Assembly (NCBI RefSeq): GCF_007049795.1
Contig: NZ_SCFY01000007.1
Location: 157,275 to 221,274 of the forward strand
Origin: Ectopseudomonas mendocina
GTDB taxonomy: Bacteria; Pseudomonadota; Gammaproteobacteria; Pseudomonadales; Pseudomonadaceae
Direction: 5' to 3'
DNA: 64,000 nucleotides
A model generated the notes under the pieces. The model ran no database searches and was not told the DNA's origin. It saw only the letters and a program-made list of their open reading frames with translations. The position numbers were made by a program, and so were the translations under genes. Every line of letters begins with the position of its first letter. Position 1 is the stretch's first letter. Below, in pieces: positions 20,142 through 27,610 of the stretch.

Positions 20142-21011
20142 ATGAGCACACCCACCACCCTGAGCCTGAAGAAGATCTACTCGGGCAAGGTCCGCGACCT
20201 CTACGAAATCGACGACAAGCGCATGCTGATGGTGGCCACCGATCGTCTGTCGGCATTCGACGTCATCCTCGAACAACCGATTCCGGAGAAGGGCAAGATC
20301 CTCACCGCCATCTCCAACTTCTGGTTCGACAAGCTGGCTGGCGTGGTGCCCAACCACTTCACCGGTGACAAGGTCGAAGACGTCGTCTCCGCCGCCGAGC
20401 TGCCACTGGTCGAAGGCCGTGCGGTGGTTGCCAAGCGCCTCAAGCCGGTCGCTGTGGAAGCCATCGTGCGCGGCTACATCGTCGGCTCCGGCTGGAAGGA
20501 ATACCAGAAGAGCGGCACCGTCTGCGGCATCGCCCTGCCGGCAGGCCTGAAGGAAGCGGCCAAACTACCGCAACCGATCTTCACCCCCTCGACCAAGGCC
20601 GCTGTGGGCGATCATGACGAGAACATCAGCTTCGAGCAGTGCGAAGCCATCATCGGCGCCGAACTGGCTGCCCAGGTGCGTGACACCGCGATCAAGCTGT
20701 ACACCACGGCTGTCGAGTACGCCGCTACCCGCGGCATCATCATCGCCGACACCAAGTTCGAATTCGGCCTGGACGAAGACGGCACCCTGACCTTGATGGA
20801 TGAAGTGCTGACCCCGGACTCCAGCCGCTTCTGGCCGGCCGACAGCTACGCCGAAGGCAGCAACCCGCCGAGCTTCGACAAGCAGTTCGTGCGCGACTGG
20901 CTGGAATCCACCGGTTGGAACAAGCAAGCCCCGGCCCCGGCCGTACCGGCAGACGTCGCGCAGAAAACCGCCGACAAGTACCGCGAAGCGCTGACCCGCC
21001 TGACCGCCTGA
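20142..21011 (+). CDS. purC: Phosphoribosylaminoimidazole-succinocarboxamide synthase, long form
   Basis: A protein of 289 residues starting at [21 protein letters not shown]. The motifs are SAICAR synthase: '[10 protein letters not shown]', '[11 protein letters not shown]', '[17 protein letters not shown]', '[12 protein letters not shown]' and '[12 protein letters not shown]'. It joins aspartate to CAIR in purine synthesis. The E. coli and P. aeruginosa PurC are about 237 residues with different wording (AKSVYKTDD, FRNDTSAFDGKR as I recall), whereas this is the longer, yeast Ade1-like type. It occupies the place where Pseudomonas normally keeps the short form. A terminator follows, then tRNA-Ser. 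Confidence 0.94.
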   Translation: MSTPTTLSLKKIYSGKVRDLYEIDDKRMLMVATDRLSAFDVILEQPIPEKGKILTAISNFWFDKLAGVVPNHFTGDKVEDVVSAAELPLVEGRAVVAKRLKPVAVEAIVRGYIVGSGWKEYQKSGTVCGIALPAGLKEAAKLPQPIFTPSTKAAVGDHDENISFEQCEAIIGAELAAQVRDTAIKLYTTAVEYAATRGIIIADTKFEFGLDEDGTLTLMDEVLTPDSSRFWPADSYAEGSNPPSFDKQFVRDWLESTGWNKQAPAPAVPADVAQKTADKYREALTRLTA

Positions 21012-21026
21012 GCATTGTGAGAGAAG

Positions 21027-21048
21027 GCCGGGCAGCCCCCGGCTTTTT
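21027..21048 (+). terminator. Rho-independent terminator of purC
   Basis: GCCGGG, loop CAGCC, CCCGGC, then TTTTT; it begins 15 bp after the purC stop. Confidence 0.9.
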
Positions 21049-21130
21049 CACAAGCGCCTGATAGAACACGAAAAATTTTCAAAATAAGCTTCGCCAAAGC
21101 GCATTCAGCTGTTATGATTCGCGCCGCTTG

Positions 21131-21219
21131 GGAAGATGCCGGAGTGGTCGAACGGGACGGATTCGAAATCCGTTGTGTCAGCAATGGCACCTAGGGTTCA
21201 AATCCCTATCTTCCCGCCA
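21131..21219 (+). tRNA. tRNA-Ser (CGA anticodon)
   Basis: 89 nt with encoded CCA. The acceptor stem GGAAGAT pairs with ATCTTCC, the discriminator is G, the anticodon loop reads ATTCGAAAT (anticodon CGA, for UCG codons), a long variable arm follows as in class II tRNAs, and the T arm is GGGTTCAAATCCC. The integrase gene begins right behind it, so the 3' end of this tRNA is the probable attachment site of the island. Confidence 0.96.
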
Positions 21220-21225
21220 CATAAG

Positions 21226-21260
21226 AAAGCCCCGTAATTCAATGAGTTACGGGGCTTTTT
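21226..21260 (+). terminator. Terminator downstream of tRNA-Ser
   Basis: AAAGCCCCGTAA pairs with TTACGGGGCTTT over a 9-nt loop and ends in TTTTT. The A-tract before the stem makes it potentially bidirectional, also shielding the tRNA from the leftward int operon. Confidence 0.9.
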
Positions 21261-21287
21261 CTTGTCTTCGGGAAAGTGAAAAATCGC

Positions 21288-21318
21288 TTGGGGGCAAAAT
21301 TGGGGGCATTTGGGGGCA
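21288..21318. repeat. Three TTGGGGGCA direct repeats next to att site
   Basis: TTGGGGGCA occurs at 21288-21296, 21300-21308 and 21310-21318 (spacing 12 and 10 bp), between the tRNA terminator and the integrase stop. Short direct repeats beside an attachment site are typical of arm-type integrase binding sites. This is an inference from position only. Confidence 0.5.
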
Positions 21319-21339
21319 AAAACCAGTCCTCCCAAACCG

Positions 21340-22641
21340 CTATACACCGCTCCAATCCTCCCCAAATCCCATTTGCTCAGACACCTGGTGGGCCATTCGC
21401 TTGGTGTCAGACGGGATCAGCTTTGCATAGTGTTTCTTAATCATGGTCGTGTCGGCATGGCCCAGCTGTTTGGCCAGCCACTCCAGCGTCACGTGGCTTG
21501 ATAGGGCCTGGCTGGCAAACGTATGCCGGCACTGGTTGATACCGCGATGGTTCACCTTGGACTTGACCAGGTGCTCCTTGAACCACTCATCCAGGCGGTC
21601 AGGGTGCCACGCATTACCCGTCGTCCAGTCCCGGAACAGGAAGGTGACGCTCTCAGGCTCACTGGTCAGGTTATCGCGCTGGGTGACATCAATCTGCTGC
21701 GGTTGGCAGGTGACGGTGTCCTCCAGGACGAGCGCCATCAATTCCGCAGCTGGCTTGATCAGCTCAACAAAGCGCTCACGCGATTCTTCTTTGGGCACTC
21801 GGTAAATGCCATCCACATAGGCGCGGCGCACATGGATTAGCTTGTTGTCCAGATCCACGTCCTCACGAGCCAGTCCCATCATCTCAGAGCGTGAGAGGCC
21901 GGCCCAGCAGTTCATCACCACCACACGGGCCTCACGCAGCCTCAGGGGATCTGCATGCTGGATCCGTTTGATTTCTTCGCGGGTGAACGGGTCTGCCAGG
22001 CTTTTGTATTTCACCTTGTGGTTCTGGATCCCCTCCATGTGATTGGTCGTAATCAGTTGGTTTGATTTGGCGTCAGCCCATACCCCCCGAACCACGGTCA
22101 AAACGTCGTTAACCGTCTTAGGCGAAAGCCCCTTTGAGCCGTCCAAGGGTTTCACCAGGTGGTTACGGAACAACTTGAGTTCTTGAATCGTGACTTCGTT
22201 GATAGCGGTGTCGCCGAAGTAGCGAATCACATGGCCTGCTTTGCACTTGTAATTGAGGTATGTGGTCGATGCCAACCCGCTTTGTGCCACGCGCAGCCAG
22301 AGCAGGACGCCCTCTTTGACGGTCATGCAATCGGACGTGGGGGCAGGGGGCGTCGCAACTGGTGCCGTAATAGCAGGTTGGACAGGAAGAGGACTTTCCA
22401 CCTGATCAACCACCACGGCTTTAGTCACTTTGACGGAATCCGGAAATCGGCGTTGGTAGTCAAAGACGCCCCGCTTGATTTCGTCGACCACCAATTCGCG
22501 GATGCTTTTGGCGTACGCGATGGTCTTCTCATTCACCGGCATGTCGCGGATCACTTCGCGACAGCGCTTGCCGTTGAGCATGAAGTTGATGCGGACTTTG
22601 CCGTTGTGGATTTCAACCCCTGTGGGCATCTTCATGTTCAT
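21340..22641 (-). CDS. Tyrosine site-specific recombinase (island integrase)
   Basis: A protein of 433 residues starting at MNMKMPTGVEIHNGKV; this ATG overlaps the excisionase stop by 4 bp, and an upstream ATG at 22659 is less likely. It has an N-terminal arm-binding part, a SAM-like core-binding domain (about 140-225) and the catalytic domain with GLSRSEMMGLA (Arg), NQCRHTFAS (second Arg; the usual His of HxxR is Asn here), LGHADT and a nucleophile Tyr in KKHYAKLI. It should insert the element into the tRNA-Ser 3' end. The gene is transcribed toward the tRNA, and its expression is probably controlled by the upstream repressor. Confidence 0.93.
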   Translation of the reverse strand: MNMKMPTGVEIHNGKVRINFMLNGKRCREVIRDMPVNEKTIAYAKSIRELVVDEIKRGVFDYQRRFPDSVKVTKAVVVDQVESPLPVQPAITAPVATPPAPTSDCMTVKEGVLLWLRVAQSGLASTTYLNYKCKAGHVIRYFGDTAINEVTIQELKLFRNHLVKPLDGSKGLSPKTVNDVLTVVRGVWADAKSNQLITTNHMEGIQNHKVKYKSLADPFTREEIKRIQHADPLRLREARVVVMNCWAGLSRSEMMGLAREDVDLDNKLIHVRRAYVDGIYRVPKEESRERFVELIKPAAELMALVLEDTVTCQPQQIDVTQRDNLTSEPESVTFLFRDWTTGNAWHPDRLDEWFKEHLVKSKVNHRGINQCRHTFASQALSSHVTLEWLAKQLGHADTTMIKKHYAKLIPSDTKRMAHQVSEQMGFGEDWSGV

Positions 22642-22895
22642 AGCGCTCCTGACATCCATTTTTCGATGGCATCGCGGTTGTAGATGACGCGATTCGCGGG
22701 GTCTCGATCCCAGTGCTTACCTTCGTGCCATTGGCCGCTTCCTCGGTACTTTCGAGCAGCCTCAGGACTGATACCGAAGACAGGGAACAGGAGCTCTTGC
22801 CTGACCCACTTGGCGGGGACAATCGCGAATAACTGCTTAATGCTTGGTGGTTGGATGATGTCGTTGTCGGTGGGTTGTTTCGCTGTTGCTGTCAC
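22638..22895 (-). CDS. Excisionase / recombination directionality factor
   Basis: A small protein of 85 residues. The core 'LLFPVFGISPEAARKYRGSG' followed by 'HWDRDPANRVIYNRDAIEKWM' is the winged-helix pattern of excisionase-like proteins fused to tyrosine integrase operons. It overlaps the integrase start by 4 bp (ATGA), so the two are translated together. An AACAGCA-N2-TGCTGTT palindrome sits 28 bp upstream of its start, in the position of an operator. It should bias the integrase toward excision. Confidence 0.82.
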   Translation of the reverse strand: MTATAKQPTDNDIIQPPSIKQLFAIVPAKWVRQELLFPVFGISPEAARKYRGSGQWHEGKHWDRDPANRVIYNRDAIEKWMSGAL

Positions 22896-22920
22896 TGCTC
22901 TTTCTCCTGGCTGCCAATAT

Positions 22921-22940
22921 ATAACAGCAAATGCTGTTAT
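22921..22940. promoter_or_regulatory. Operator-like palindrome upstream of xis-int
   Basis: A perfect 9-2-9 inverted repeat, ATAACAGCA-AA-TGCTGTTAT, lies between the repressor stop and the xis start. The inner 16 bp (AACAGCA-N2-TGCTGTT) recur at 24123-24138 on the other side of the repressor gene. That two-site arrangement suggests binding by the repressor. Confidence 0.7.
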
Positions 22941-22967
22941 GGTGGGTAAAAAAAGGGGGAGCCACGG

Positions 22968-24020
22968 CTAAGCCATGGCACGGCGCGCTCTCACTAGTCC
23001 CATGACGGTACCGACGGTCACTGTGTTCTCGTCTAGGCGGAGCATCTTTTCGGGGTACTTGGGGTTAAAGATTTCTAGGTACTTTGCGCTTGGTGTCTGG
23101 CATAGACGTCCAAAATCAGTAATGTCCCCGGCGTTCCGAACCACGACATCATCGTTATTGTTGGGCGTGACTGTGGGATCCACCAGGATCAGGTCGCCTA
23201 CGAGGTAATGAGGCTCCATCTGATCAAAGCAGACCCTCATCCAAAAGGCGTGGGGGCTATGTTCAAAGGGGCTCAAGAACCAGTCTTTGTCTTGATGTTT
23301 TAGGTGGGCTTCGAGCGGTGTGCTCAGCGCTTCGTTCTCCCAGGAGATGATGGGCAATTTTCGCGCCGGGGGAGGGGTCGGTATACCGGCCTGCGTCTCT
23401 GGCTCATCCTCGACAACTGGTGCCATTTTGGCGCGGCTGATCAAGCCCAATAAGTGCTGAGGGCCCGTCTCTTCCGCAGGCAAGACTCCCATATCTTTTC
23501 GGAAAAAAGCTCCTTTCGCTTGGGCAAGGTTACCGCCATGGATCAGCCATTCGGGCGTGATATGCAGGGCGTTTGCCAACTCAAGTATCTTCTTGGTGCC
23601 CTTATTACGCCCTGTCTCTAAGTTGCCGATGGTAGCTTGCGAAAGGCCTGACTTTGCGGCCAGTTGGGCTTGCGTCAGCTGGCGTTCTTCACGCAGGAAA
23701 GTCAGGCGTTCAGCAAAGCTAGCTAGCGATTTCTGTGTGGTGATAGCAATGCTTTCACCACTTTCATCCTGTGCAATTGGGCCACCGGTATCAGCAAAGG
23801 GGGCAGGGCCCTCTCCGTTGATAAGCCAGTCAGCAGGCACCTTGAGTGCCTGTGCGAGCTCTACAGCGTTGTGGGAGCTCTTGGACGATCCGCTCTCAAG
23901 CAGGGCAACGCTTGACTGGGTAATGCCGACCAGTCTTGCAAGGTCGCTTTGGGTCAGTTTACGAGCCCTGCGTGCAGTGGCGATCCGGCCACCGAGCGTG
24001 TTCGTGTCGAAGGCTTTCAT
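22968..24020 (-). CDS. Tandem XRE-HTH repressor with S24-like C-terminus
   Basis: A protein of 350 residues starting at MKAFDTNTLGGRI, with AGGAACG about 8 bp upstream; an ATG at 24077 would add 19 residues across the promoter. It has two Cro/CI helix-turn-helix domains (about 9-65, 'LTQSDLARLVGITQSSVALLE'-like wording, and about 98-155, 'LTQAQLAAKSGLSQATIGNLE'-like) and a C-terminal LexA/CI-type domain (about 220-345, 'MEPHYLVGDLILVDPT'). The usual catalytic Ser before Met-x-Pro is Gln here (FDQMEP), so self-cleavage may be lost. It most likely controls int/xis leftward and cargo rightward. Confidence 0.88.
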   Translation of the reverse strand: MKAFDTNTLGGRIATARRARKLTQSDLARLVGITQSSVALLESGSSKSSHNAVELAQALKVPADWLINGEGPAPFADTGGPIAQDESGESIAITTQKSLASFAERLTFLREERQLTQAQLAAKSGLSQATIGNLETGRNKGTKKILELANALHITPEWLIHGGNLAQAKGAFFRKDMGVLPAEETGPQHLLGLISRAKMAPVVEDEPETQAGIPTPPPARKLPIISWENEALSTPLEAHLKHQDKDWFLSPFEHSPHAFWMRVCFDQMEPHYLVGDLILVDPTVTPNNNDDVVVRNAGDITDFGRLCQTPSAKYLEIFNPKYPEKMLRLDENTVTVGTVMGLVRARRAMA

Positions 24021-24039
24021 TGGCTTCGTTCCTATTTCA

Positions 24040-24114
24040 GTTGACTCAATCCTACTCATCATCGATAGCGTTGTCAATAAAAGCTATTGACAATAGCAAG
24101 AGAAGCCATATTAT
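24040..24114. promoter_or_regulatory. Divergent promoters of the island repressor and cargo operon
   Basis: On the plus strand TTGACA (24087-24092), a 16-bp spacer and TATTAT (24109-24114) form a good sigma-70 promoter. On the minus strand TTGACA (rc of 24071-24076), 17 bp and TAGGAT form the repressor promoter. The two -35 boxes are the arms of an inverted repeat, TTGTCAATA-aaagc-TATTGACAA (24071-24093), so one bound protein could block both. Confidence 0.7.
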
Positions 24115-24122
24115 TTGTGAAA

Positions 24123-24138
24123 ACAGCAACTGCTGTTG
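24123..24138. promoter_or_regulatory. Second copy of operator palindrome AACAGCA-N2-TGCTGTT
   Basis: AACAGCA-AC-TGCTGTT has the same arms as the palindrome upstream of xis. It lies just downstream of the rightward -10 box (24109-24114), around the expected transcription start, where a bound repressor would block RNA polymerase. Confidence 0.7.
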
Positions 24139-24261
24139 AGAATGACCGATCTGGGGTGGGAATGATGAAAAGACTGAATATTGAGCGACAGAGCCTGAAA
24201 GCTGGCAGTGCTGGAATGCGAAAGCAGTTGTCTGTGTTCGTGGCAGTTCAGGAGGTGCAGC

Positions 24262-25275
24262 ATGGCTAAGGTAAGCCCAATGCAGTATCTGAAGAGTATC
24301 ACTGAGGCCTATCCGGGAATGTCCTCTTGGGTCAGAACATGCCTCCAAGACAAGGGCAAGGTCGGTGAACCCGATTGGCCAAACTGGTGTTTTATGCCCA
24401 TGGCAGCTTGGGCGGCATTGCTTCAATTGAAGTATGCCGCCTCTGAACCCGTTGAGATGAAGTGGGCGGTTGCGCAAGGTGTTGGCGCGGTCTCTGCCGT
24501 AGGTATTTGGCGGTACTCGCAGGGTATTTATAGGTATGACACAGACTTGCTTGATGCGCTTGCGGATTCAGATCTCTCGGGTGATCTTCCGTCAGAACTA
24601 TTCCGTCGGCTGCCAGAATGGTGTGTCTATATTGAGACCCCGGGGTTGACTTGGCTTGGTACGGCGCTTCATGGATTTTGGGCGCATTTGGAATGGGATT
24701 TCAATGACCAGCGTGAAGAGCTCAGGCTGGTTATGAATACTGACGATGGCCTGTTTACACAGGCACTACACCTTGGCAAATGGTCAATTGAGGAGGCATT
24801 GTACAAGGCATTTGAGTTTACGCTGAGCAATGCCAAGAACAATAACTTGACGACCTTTTTGACCATGGACTTTTTGGTTCAGTTTTCACCACTTGAGGAA
24901 CTGAAGCCATTAATTTCCATCCTGCTGTACCTTTGCTCTGACGAGCCCGATTTCGATCCATTGAGAACACCACAACCCAGGCCAAGTAGACCTGCTCTAA
25001 AAAAAGGGAAGCGGGGGCAATATATTTTCACGCCTGATAAACCCAAAGTCTTCCCGGTAGGCGGACGTGTCGGGCCGATGTTACGACAGGCCATCGAATC
25101 TGAGGTTACCGGTCGTACAATCAAAACACACCTCAGGCGAGGCCATTGGCATGGGTTCTGGAAGGGGCCGCGCTCGGGTGTGCGGAATTTTATTTATCAC
25201 TGGATTGCGCCTCTGGTTGTCGTGGGGAGAAAGCAATCCGAGGTGATGGATGCCGAAACATTTGAGTCAAGTTGA
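24262..25275 (+). CDS. AcrVA2-like protein (putative anti-Cas12a family)
   Basis: A protein of 337 residues starting at MAKVSPMQYLKS after a GGAGG site; the frame is open from 24208. It matches the pattern of Moraxella AcrVA2 as I remember it: 'RLPEWCVYIETP' (AcrVA2 LPDWCVYVD), 'LISILLYLCSDEPDFDP' (LPYLLWLCVAEPD) and the C-terminal 'KTHLRRGHWHGFWKGPRSG' (RPHIRRGHWHGYWQG). AcrVA2 lowers Cas12a levels by recognising the nascent protein and triggering loss of its mRNA. Family members are spread on mobile elements in hosts without Cas12a, so the target here is open. It is the first gene after the rightward island promoter, and a terminator follows. A shorter relative lies at 29476. Confidence 0.78.
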   Translation: MAKVSPMQYLKSITEAYPGMSSWVRTCLQDKGKVGEPDWPNWCFMPMAAWAALLQLKYAASEPVEMKWAVAQGVGAVSAVGIWRYSQGIYRYDTDLLDALADSDLSGDLPSELFRRLPEWCVYIETPGLTWLGTALHGFWAHLEWDFNDQREELRLVMNTDDGLFTQALHLGKWSIEEALYKAFEFTLSNAKNNNLTTFLTMDFLVQFSPLEELKPLISILLYLCSDEPDFDPLRTPQPRPSRPALKKGKRGQYIFTPDKPKVFPVGGRVGPMLRQAIESEVTGRTIKTHLRRGHWHGFWKGPRSGVRNFIYHWIAPLVVVGRKQSEVMDAETFESS

Positions 25276-25302
25276 GTGATGCCGAAAGGGCTGCATGGCT
25301 CT

Positions 25303-25340
25303 AAATCCTGGTCACGCTGCGACCAGGATTTGCTTTTTTT
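25303..25340 (+). terminator. Terminator of the AcrVA2-like gene
   Basis: AAATCCTGGTC and GACCAGGATTT form a perfect 11-bp stem over a 7-nt loop, followed by GC and TTTTTTT. The GGTCACGCTG in its loop region also appears in both units of the tandem repeat that follows. Confidence 0.92.
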
Positions 25341-25418
25341 AGGAAGGGCAGTATCAGACTTCTTGTCGCCTGAGCTGACTTATCAAAACGATAGATCGGG
25401 GGCGTCAAAGAGAGCTGT

Positions 25419-25704
25419 ATCTGTCAGGTGAAACTAAACCCTACAGCGAAGTGATGACCTAAAGGGTGTCGGCTGCATGGTCACGCTGATTGTCGACCAA
25501 GGTTGAAGGGAGAATGGACGGCGGTTCTTAAGAACCACGACCCCCGTCAGCCAGTCGGCTATCTGACAGGTGAGACCAAAATCCCCAGTGAAGTGATGAC
25601 CTACGTGACATCGGCGGCCTGGTCACGCTGATTGCCAGCCGGAGGTTGAACAGGGAATGAAGGCAGGTTCTTACGAACCACGATCTCAGGCAGCAAGTCA
25701 GGGT
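25419..25704. repeat. Tandem imperfect 142-bp repeat, two units, with palindromes
   Basis: Unit 1 runs 25419-25560 and unit 2 starts at 25561. Aligned blocks include ATCTGwCAGGTGA, AGyGAAGTGATGACCTA, GGTCACGCTGATTG and GTTGAAsrGrGAATG. Each unit carries a palindrome: GGTTCTTAAGAACC (perfect, unit 1) and GGTTCTTACGAACC (one mismatched pair, unit 2). Neither unit has a convincing reading frame. Possible readings are two copies of a small RNA, a protein-binding array, or a decayed duplication. Confidence 0.75.
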
Positions 25705-25845
25705 ATCAGCCTGATGTAGGACGCGACCTGGTGTTAAGGGGTGTCCTTTGGGTGGTCGTTTGTTCGACCGCCTTACGGTGTGCTTTGGTATAGCTGAGTT
25801 GAGCTGGTTATATATCAGTAGGTGTTTTTCTATATATTTACCTGT

Positions 25846-26165
25846 GGCATTTAAAATGCCTGTCAATATATGTGTATTATAAAAAGAATTTAATAAAATT
25901 TTCTGCTGGGGCTTGACGACTATGCACTCTCGGCGTTTATTCTATTTGCGTGTTCAAGCAATGGGTTCGATAAGGTGAGCAAGCAGATCGAAGAGAAGGG
26001 CGGATAAGCAAGGTGGTTTAGGGTTAATAACTTTAAACCGCATTTCCAGTTCGCTGATTAATGCAGGCGAATTCGTCACTGCGTTTTCATTTGGGGTATC
26101 GATCTCTACGCCTTGGGGCAGGTTATCCAAGGCAGGCAAGTTGCACCCTGAATTCAGGTTAGGCG
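25846..26165 (+). promoter_or_regulatory. Structured promoter-leader, copy A
   Basis: No gene is seen here. The stretch begins with the palindrome GGCATTT-A-AAATGCC and an AT-rich run, then a promoter-like CTTGAC...TTTATTCTATTTGC segment (25911-25950). Hairpins follow: GGTTTA/TAAACC (26014-26039), TTCGC/GCGAA (26050-26071) and GCCTTGG/CCAAGGC (26109-26132), before GTTGCACCCTGAATTCAGG. The same order of promoter, hairpins and closing motif recurs at 30440-30740 with different stem sequences. It precedes the gene at 26191. Confidence 0.6.
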
Positions 26166-26190
26166 AGATATACCGGGATAGCTGGGGTGG

Positions 26191-26598
26191 ATGATGAGTG
26201 AGTTAAACAAGATTGCAGCGTTGTTACACGGCCCTGGCGAAGTGATGCCTGGCATTCAAATGAGCTGGGAGCAGGCGCGTGCGCGTGTGGAGGCCAGAGG
26301 CCGTGCGTCTTGGATGGATTTTTGTGTAGTCGAGAACTGGAATTGGATTGATCTCACTCTTTCCGCAGAGGCGCAAGAGAAGTTCCGTTCCGCTGGTTTG
26401 CAGCCGGTAGTGCTGTATGCACATAACGTTTTGTTTGATAGCCGGCGGCGATTTGATGTCGGCGATTGGGTGCGCACCACGCCGTTGGTGAGCTTTAGCG
26501 AGGATTGCTTCTTTCAGACGCGTAACACGCTGTACGTGTTGGTCGGAAACGGCCAGCGCAAGCAGGCCGAGTTTGCAACGGTCATGAGCATTTTTTGA
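26191..26598 (+). CDS. Hypothetical protein, DUF6957-like
   Basis: A protein of 135 residues; a second ATG three bases later has better spacing from GGGG. It has no membrane segment or known catalytic motif. Wording such as 'WEQARARVEARGR', 'ARFDVGDWVRTTPLVSF'-type residues and 'FQTRNTLYVLVGNGQRK' recalls a family I know from Pseudomonas mobile elements as DUF6957; this is from memory and uncertain. It is the first gene after leader A, with the zinc-ribbon gene starting 8 bp after its stop, so it likely heads a small operon (26191-27383). Confidence 0.7.
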   Translation: MMSELNKIAALLHGPGEVMPGIQMSWEQARARVEARGRASWMDFCVVENWNWIDLTLSAEAQEKFRSAGLQPVVLYAHNVLFDSRRRFDVGDWVRTTPLVSFSEDCFFQTRNTLYVLVGNGQRKQAEFATVMSIF

Positions 26599-26606
26599 GT
26601 GAAGTT

Positions 26607-26900
26607 ATGGCTACCACCGATCCGTTACCCGAGGCGGTGTGCTGCGATCTTTGCGGGAGCGATCTACGCATGCCGGGCTATGGCCAACAGTCTGGGCTGC
26701 TGCACGCCAGGTGGGGCTATGGCTCGCGGCATGACGGTGAGCATTACCGTGTCCAGTTGTGCGAAGCCTGTTTCTTCCAGGTGCTGGCGTACATCCGGCA
26801 AGAGCGTCGGGTACAGCGTCTTTTCGATGAAGAACCACTGGATGATCAGGATTTTGGGCTGATAACTCGTGGAGATTATTGGGGGGATGTGAGCGGTTAA
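26607..26900 (+). CDS. Small zinc-ribbon-like hypothetical protein
   Basis: A protein of 97 residues starting at MATTDPLPEAV; a TTG at 26595 is the alternative. Two Cys pairs, CDLC (near residue 13) and CEAC (near residue 54), spaced by about 40 residues with His between, form a likely zinc ribbon. The C-terminus is acidic (DEEPLDDQDFG). It is probably cotranscribed with the preceding gene. I recognise no family; a nucleic-acid-binding or protein-adaptor role is only a guess. Confidence 0.65.
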   Translation: MATTDPLPEAVCCDLCGSDLRMPGYGQQSGLLHARWGYGSRHDGEHYRVQLCEACFFQVLAYIRQERRVQRLFDEEPLDDQDFGLITRGDYWGDVSG

Positions 26901-26939
26901 TAGAGCGGGTTAGATATTTAATGACTAGGGGTGATAGTT

Positions 26940-27383
26940 ATGTTCAGGGCATCGCGTGACTGGATGGCTAAGAGGGGTGAGATTCTCGAGCCTGAACCAG
27001 GGTCTATGTATTTTGCGATGGTTGAGCTGGAGTTTGCATTGCCGTGGTTTCATTTACGAGTAGAGATTAAGGCAGAAGACGGAGTTTACTACACACAAGT
27101 GTTGCCCAGCGGTATTGAAGAGTTTAAATGTTTCATGAAGTGGGCTGGCCTTGATGAGAGAGCCCTATCCGTTAAAGCTCAGGTTATGCTGCCCATGCAT
27201 ATGACCGGGCGTGATGAATGGACACTGGAACCCTTAGTAACACTTCATGAGGTCACAGGAGCCGATTTTAAAACCGACTGGTTTTTTACCGTGGCCTCGG
27301 GTGCTGTGTTTCGTTATGGGGATGGCGCAACACTCGCTTTGGAAAATGCGCTGAATCCACTGCTGATCTATCCGCGGTTCTGA
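26940..27383 (+). CDS. Hypothetical protein
   Basis: A protein of 147 residues starting at MFRASRDWMAKRGE, with AGGGG 10 bp upstream; a GTG at 26931 is less likely. It is rich in aromatic residues and looks like a compact beta-rich soluble protein, without signal peptide or membrane helix. No motif is recognised. Third in the small operon behind leader A. Immediately after its stop begins sequence homologous to the upstream region of the metallophosphoesterase gene at 28742. Confidence 0.65.
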   Translation: MFRASRDWMAKRGEILEPEPGSMYFAMVELEFALPWFHLRVEIKAEDGVYYTQVLPSGIEEFKCFMKWAGLDERALSVKAQVMLPMHMTGRDEWTLEPLVTLHEVTGADFKTDWFFTVASGAVFRYGDGATLALENALNPLLIYPRF

Positions 27384-27610
27384 TATCACGTGTTGCCCTG
27401 TCCGCTCGGAAGAGGTCGCCGTGGCCTGGGCCTGGCAGGGTATTGCTCCACTTGTGGTTACGGTTCTACCCGGCTCGCACGCAGGCTTCGATGCCAGCTG
27501 AGACTGAAGAATGAGCGCCTGTGCTCAGTCAGGAGGATGTCGTGATCAACTCGCGTGGTTACCCAGGTGAGGGGCCGCGCTTGGATACAGCGCTGGTCGA
27601 CCAGCTCGTC
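27382..27610 (+). pseudogene. Remnant of a metallophosphoesterase gene
   Basis: Two pieces of a second copy of the 28742 gene survive. Bases 27382-27410 match the segment just upstream of that gene's start (GAT-TCACGTGTTG-CCTGT...CGG). Bases 27536-27610 read DVVINSRGYPGEGPRLDTALV, against RVVCNPRGYPGEETGFDPALV at the C-terminus of the intact protein. Everything between, including all metal-binding motifs, is gone. It cannot code for an active enzyme. Confidence 0.75.

Noticed and set aside
25419..25704. CRISPR array
   Set aside because: Only two units of 142 bp that are similar throughout, with no constant repeat and variable spacer.
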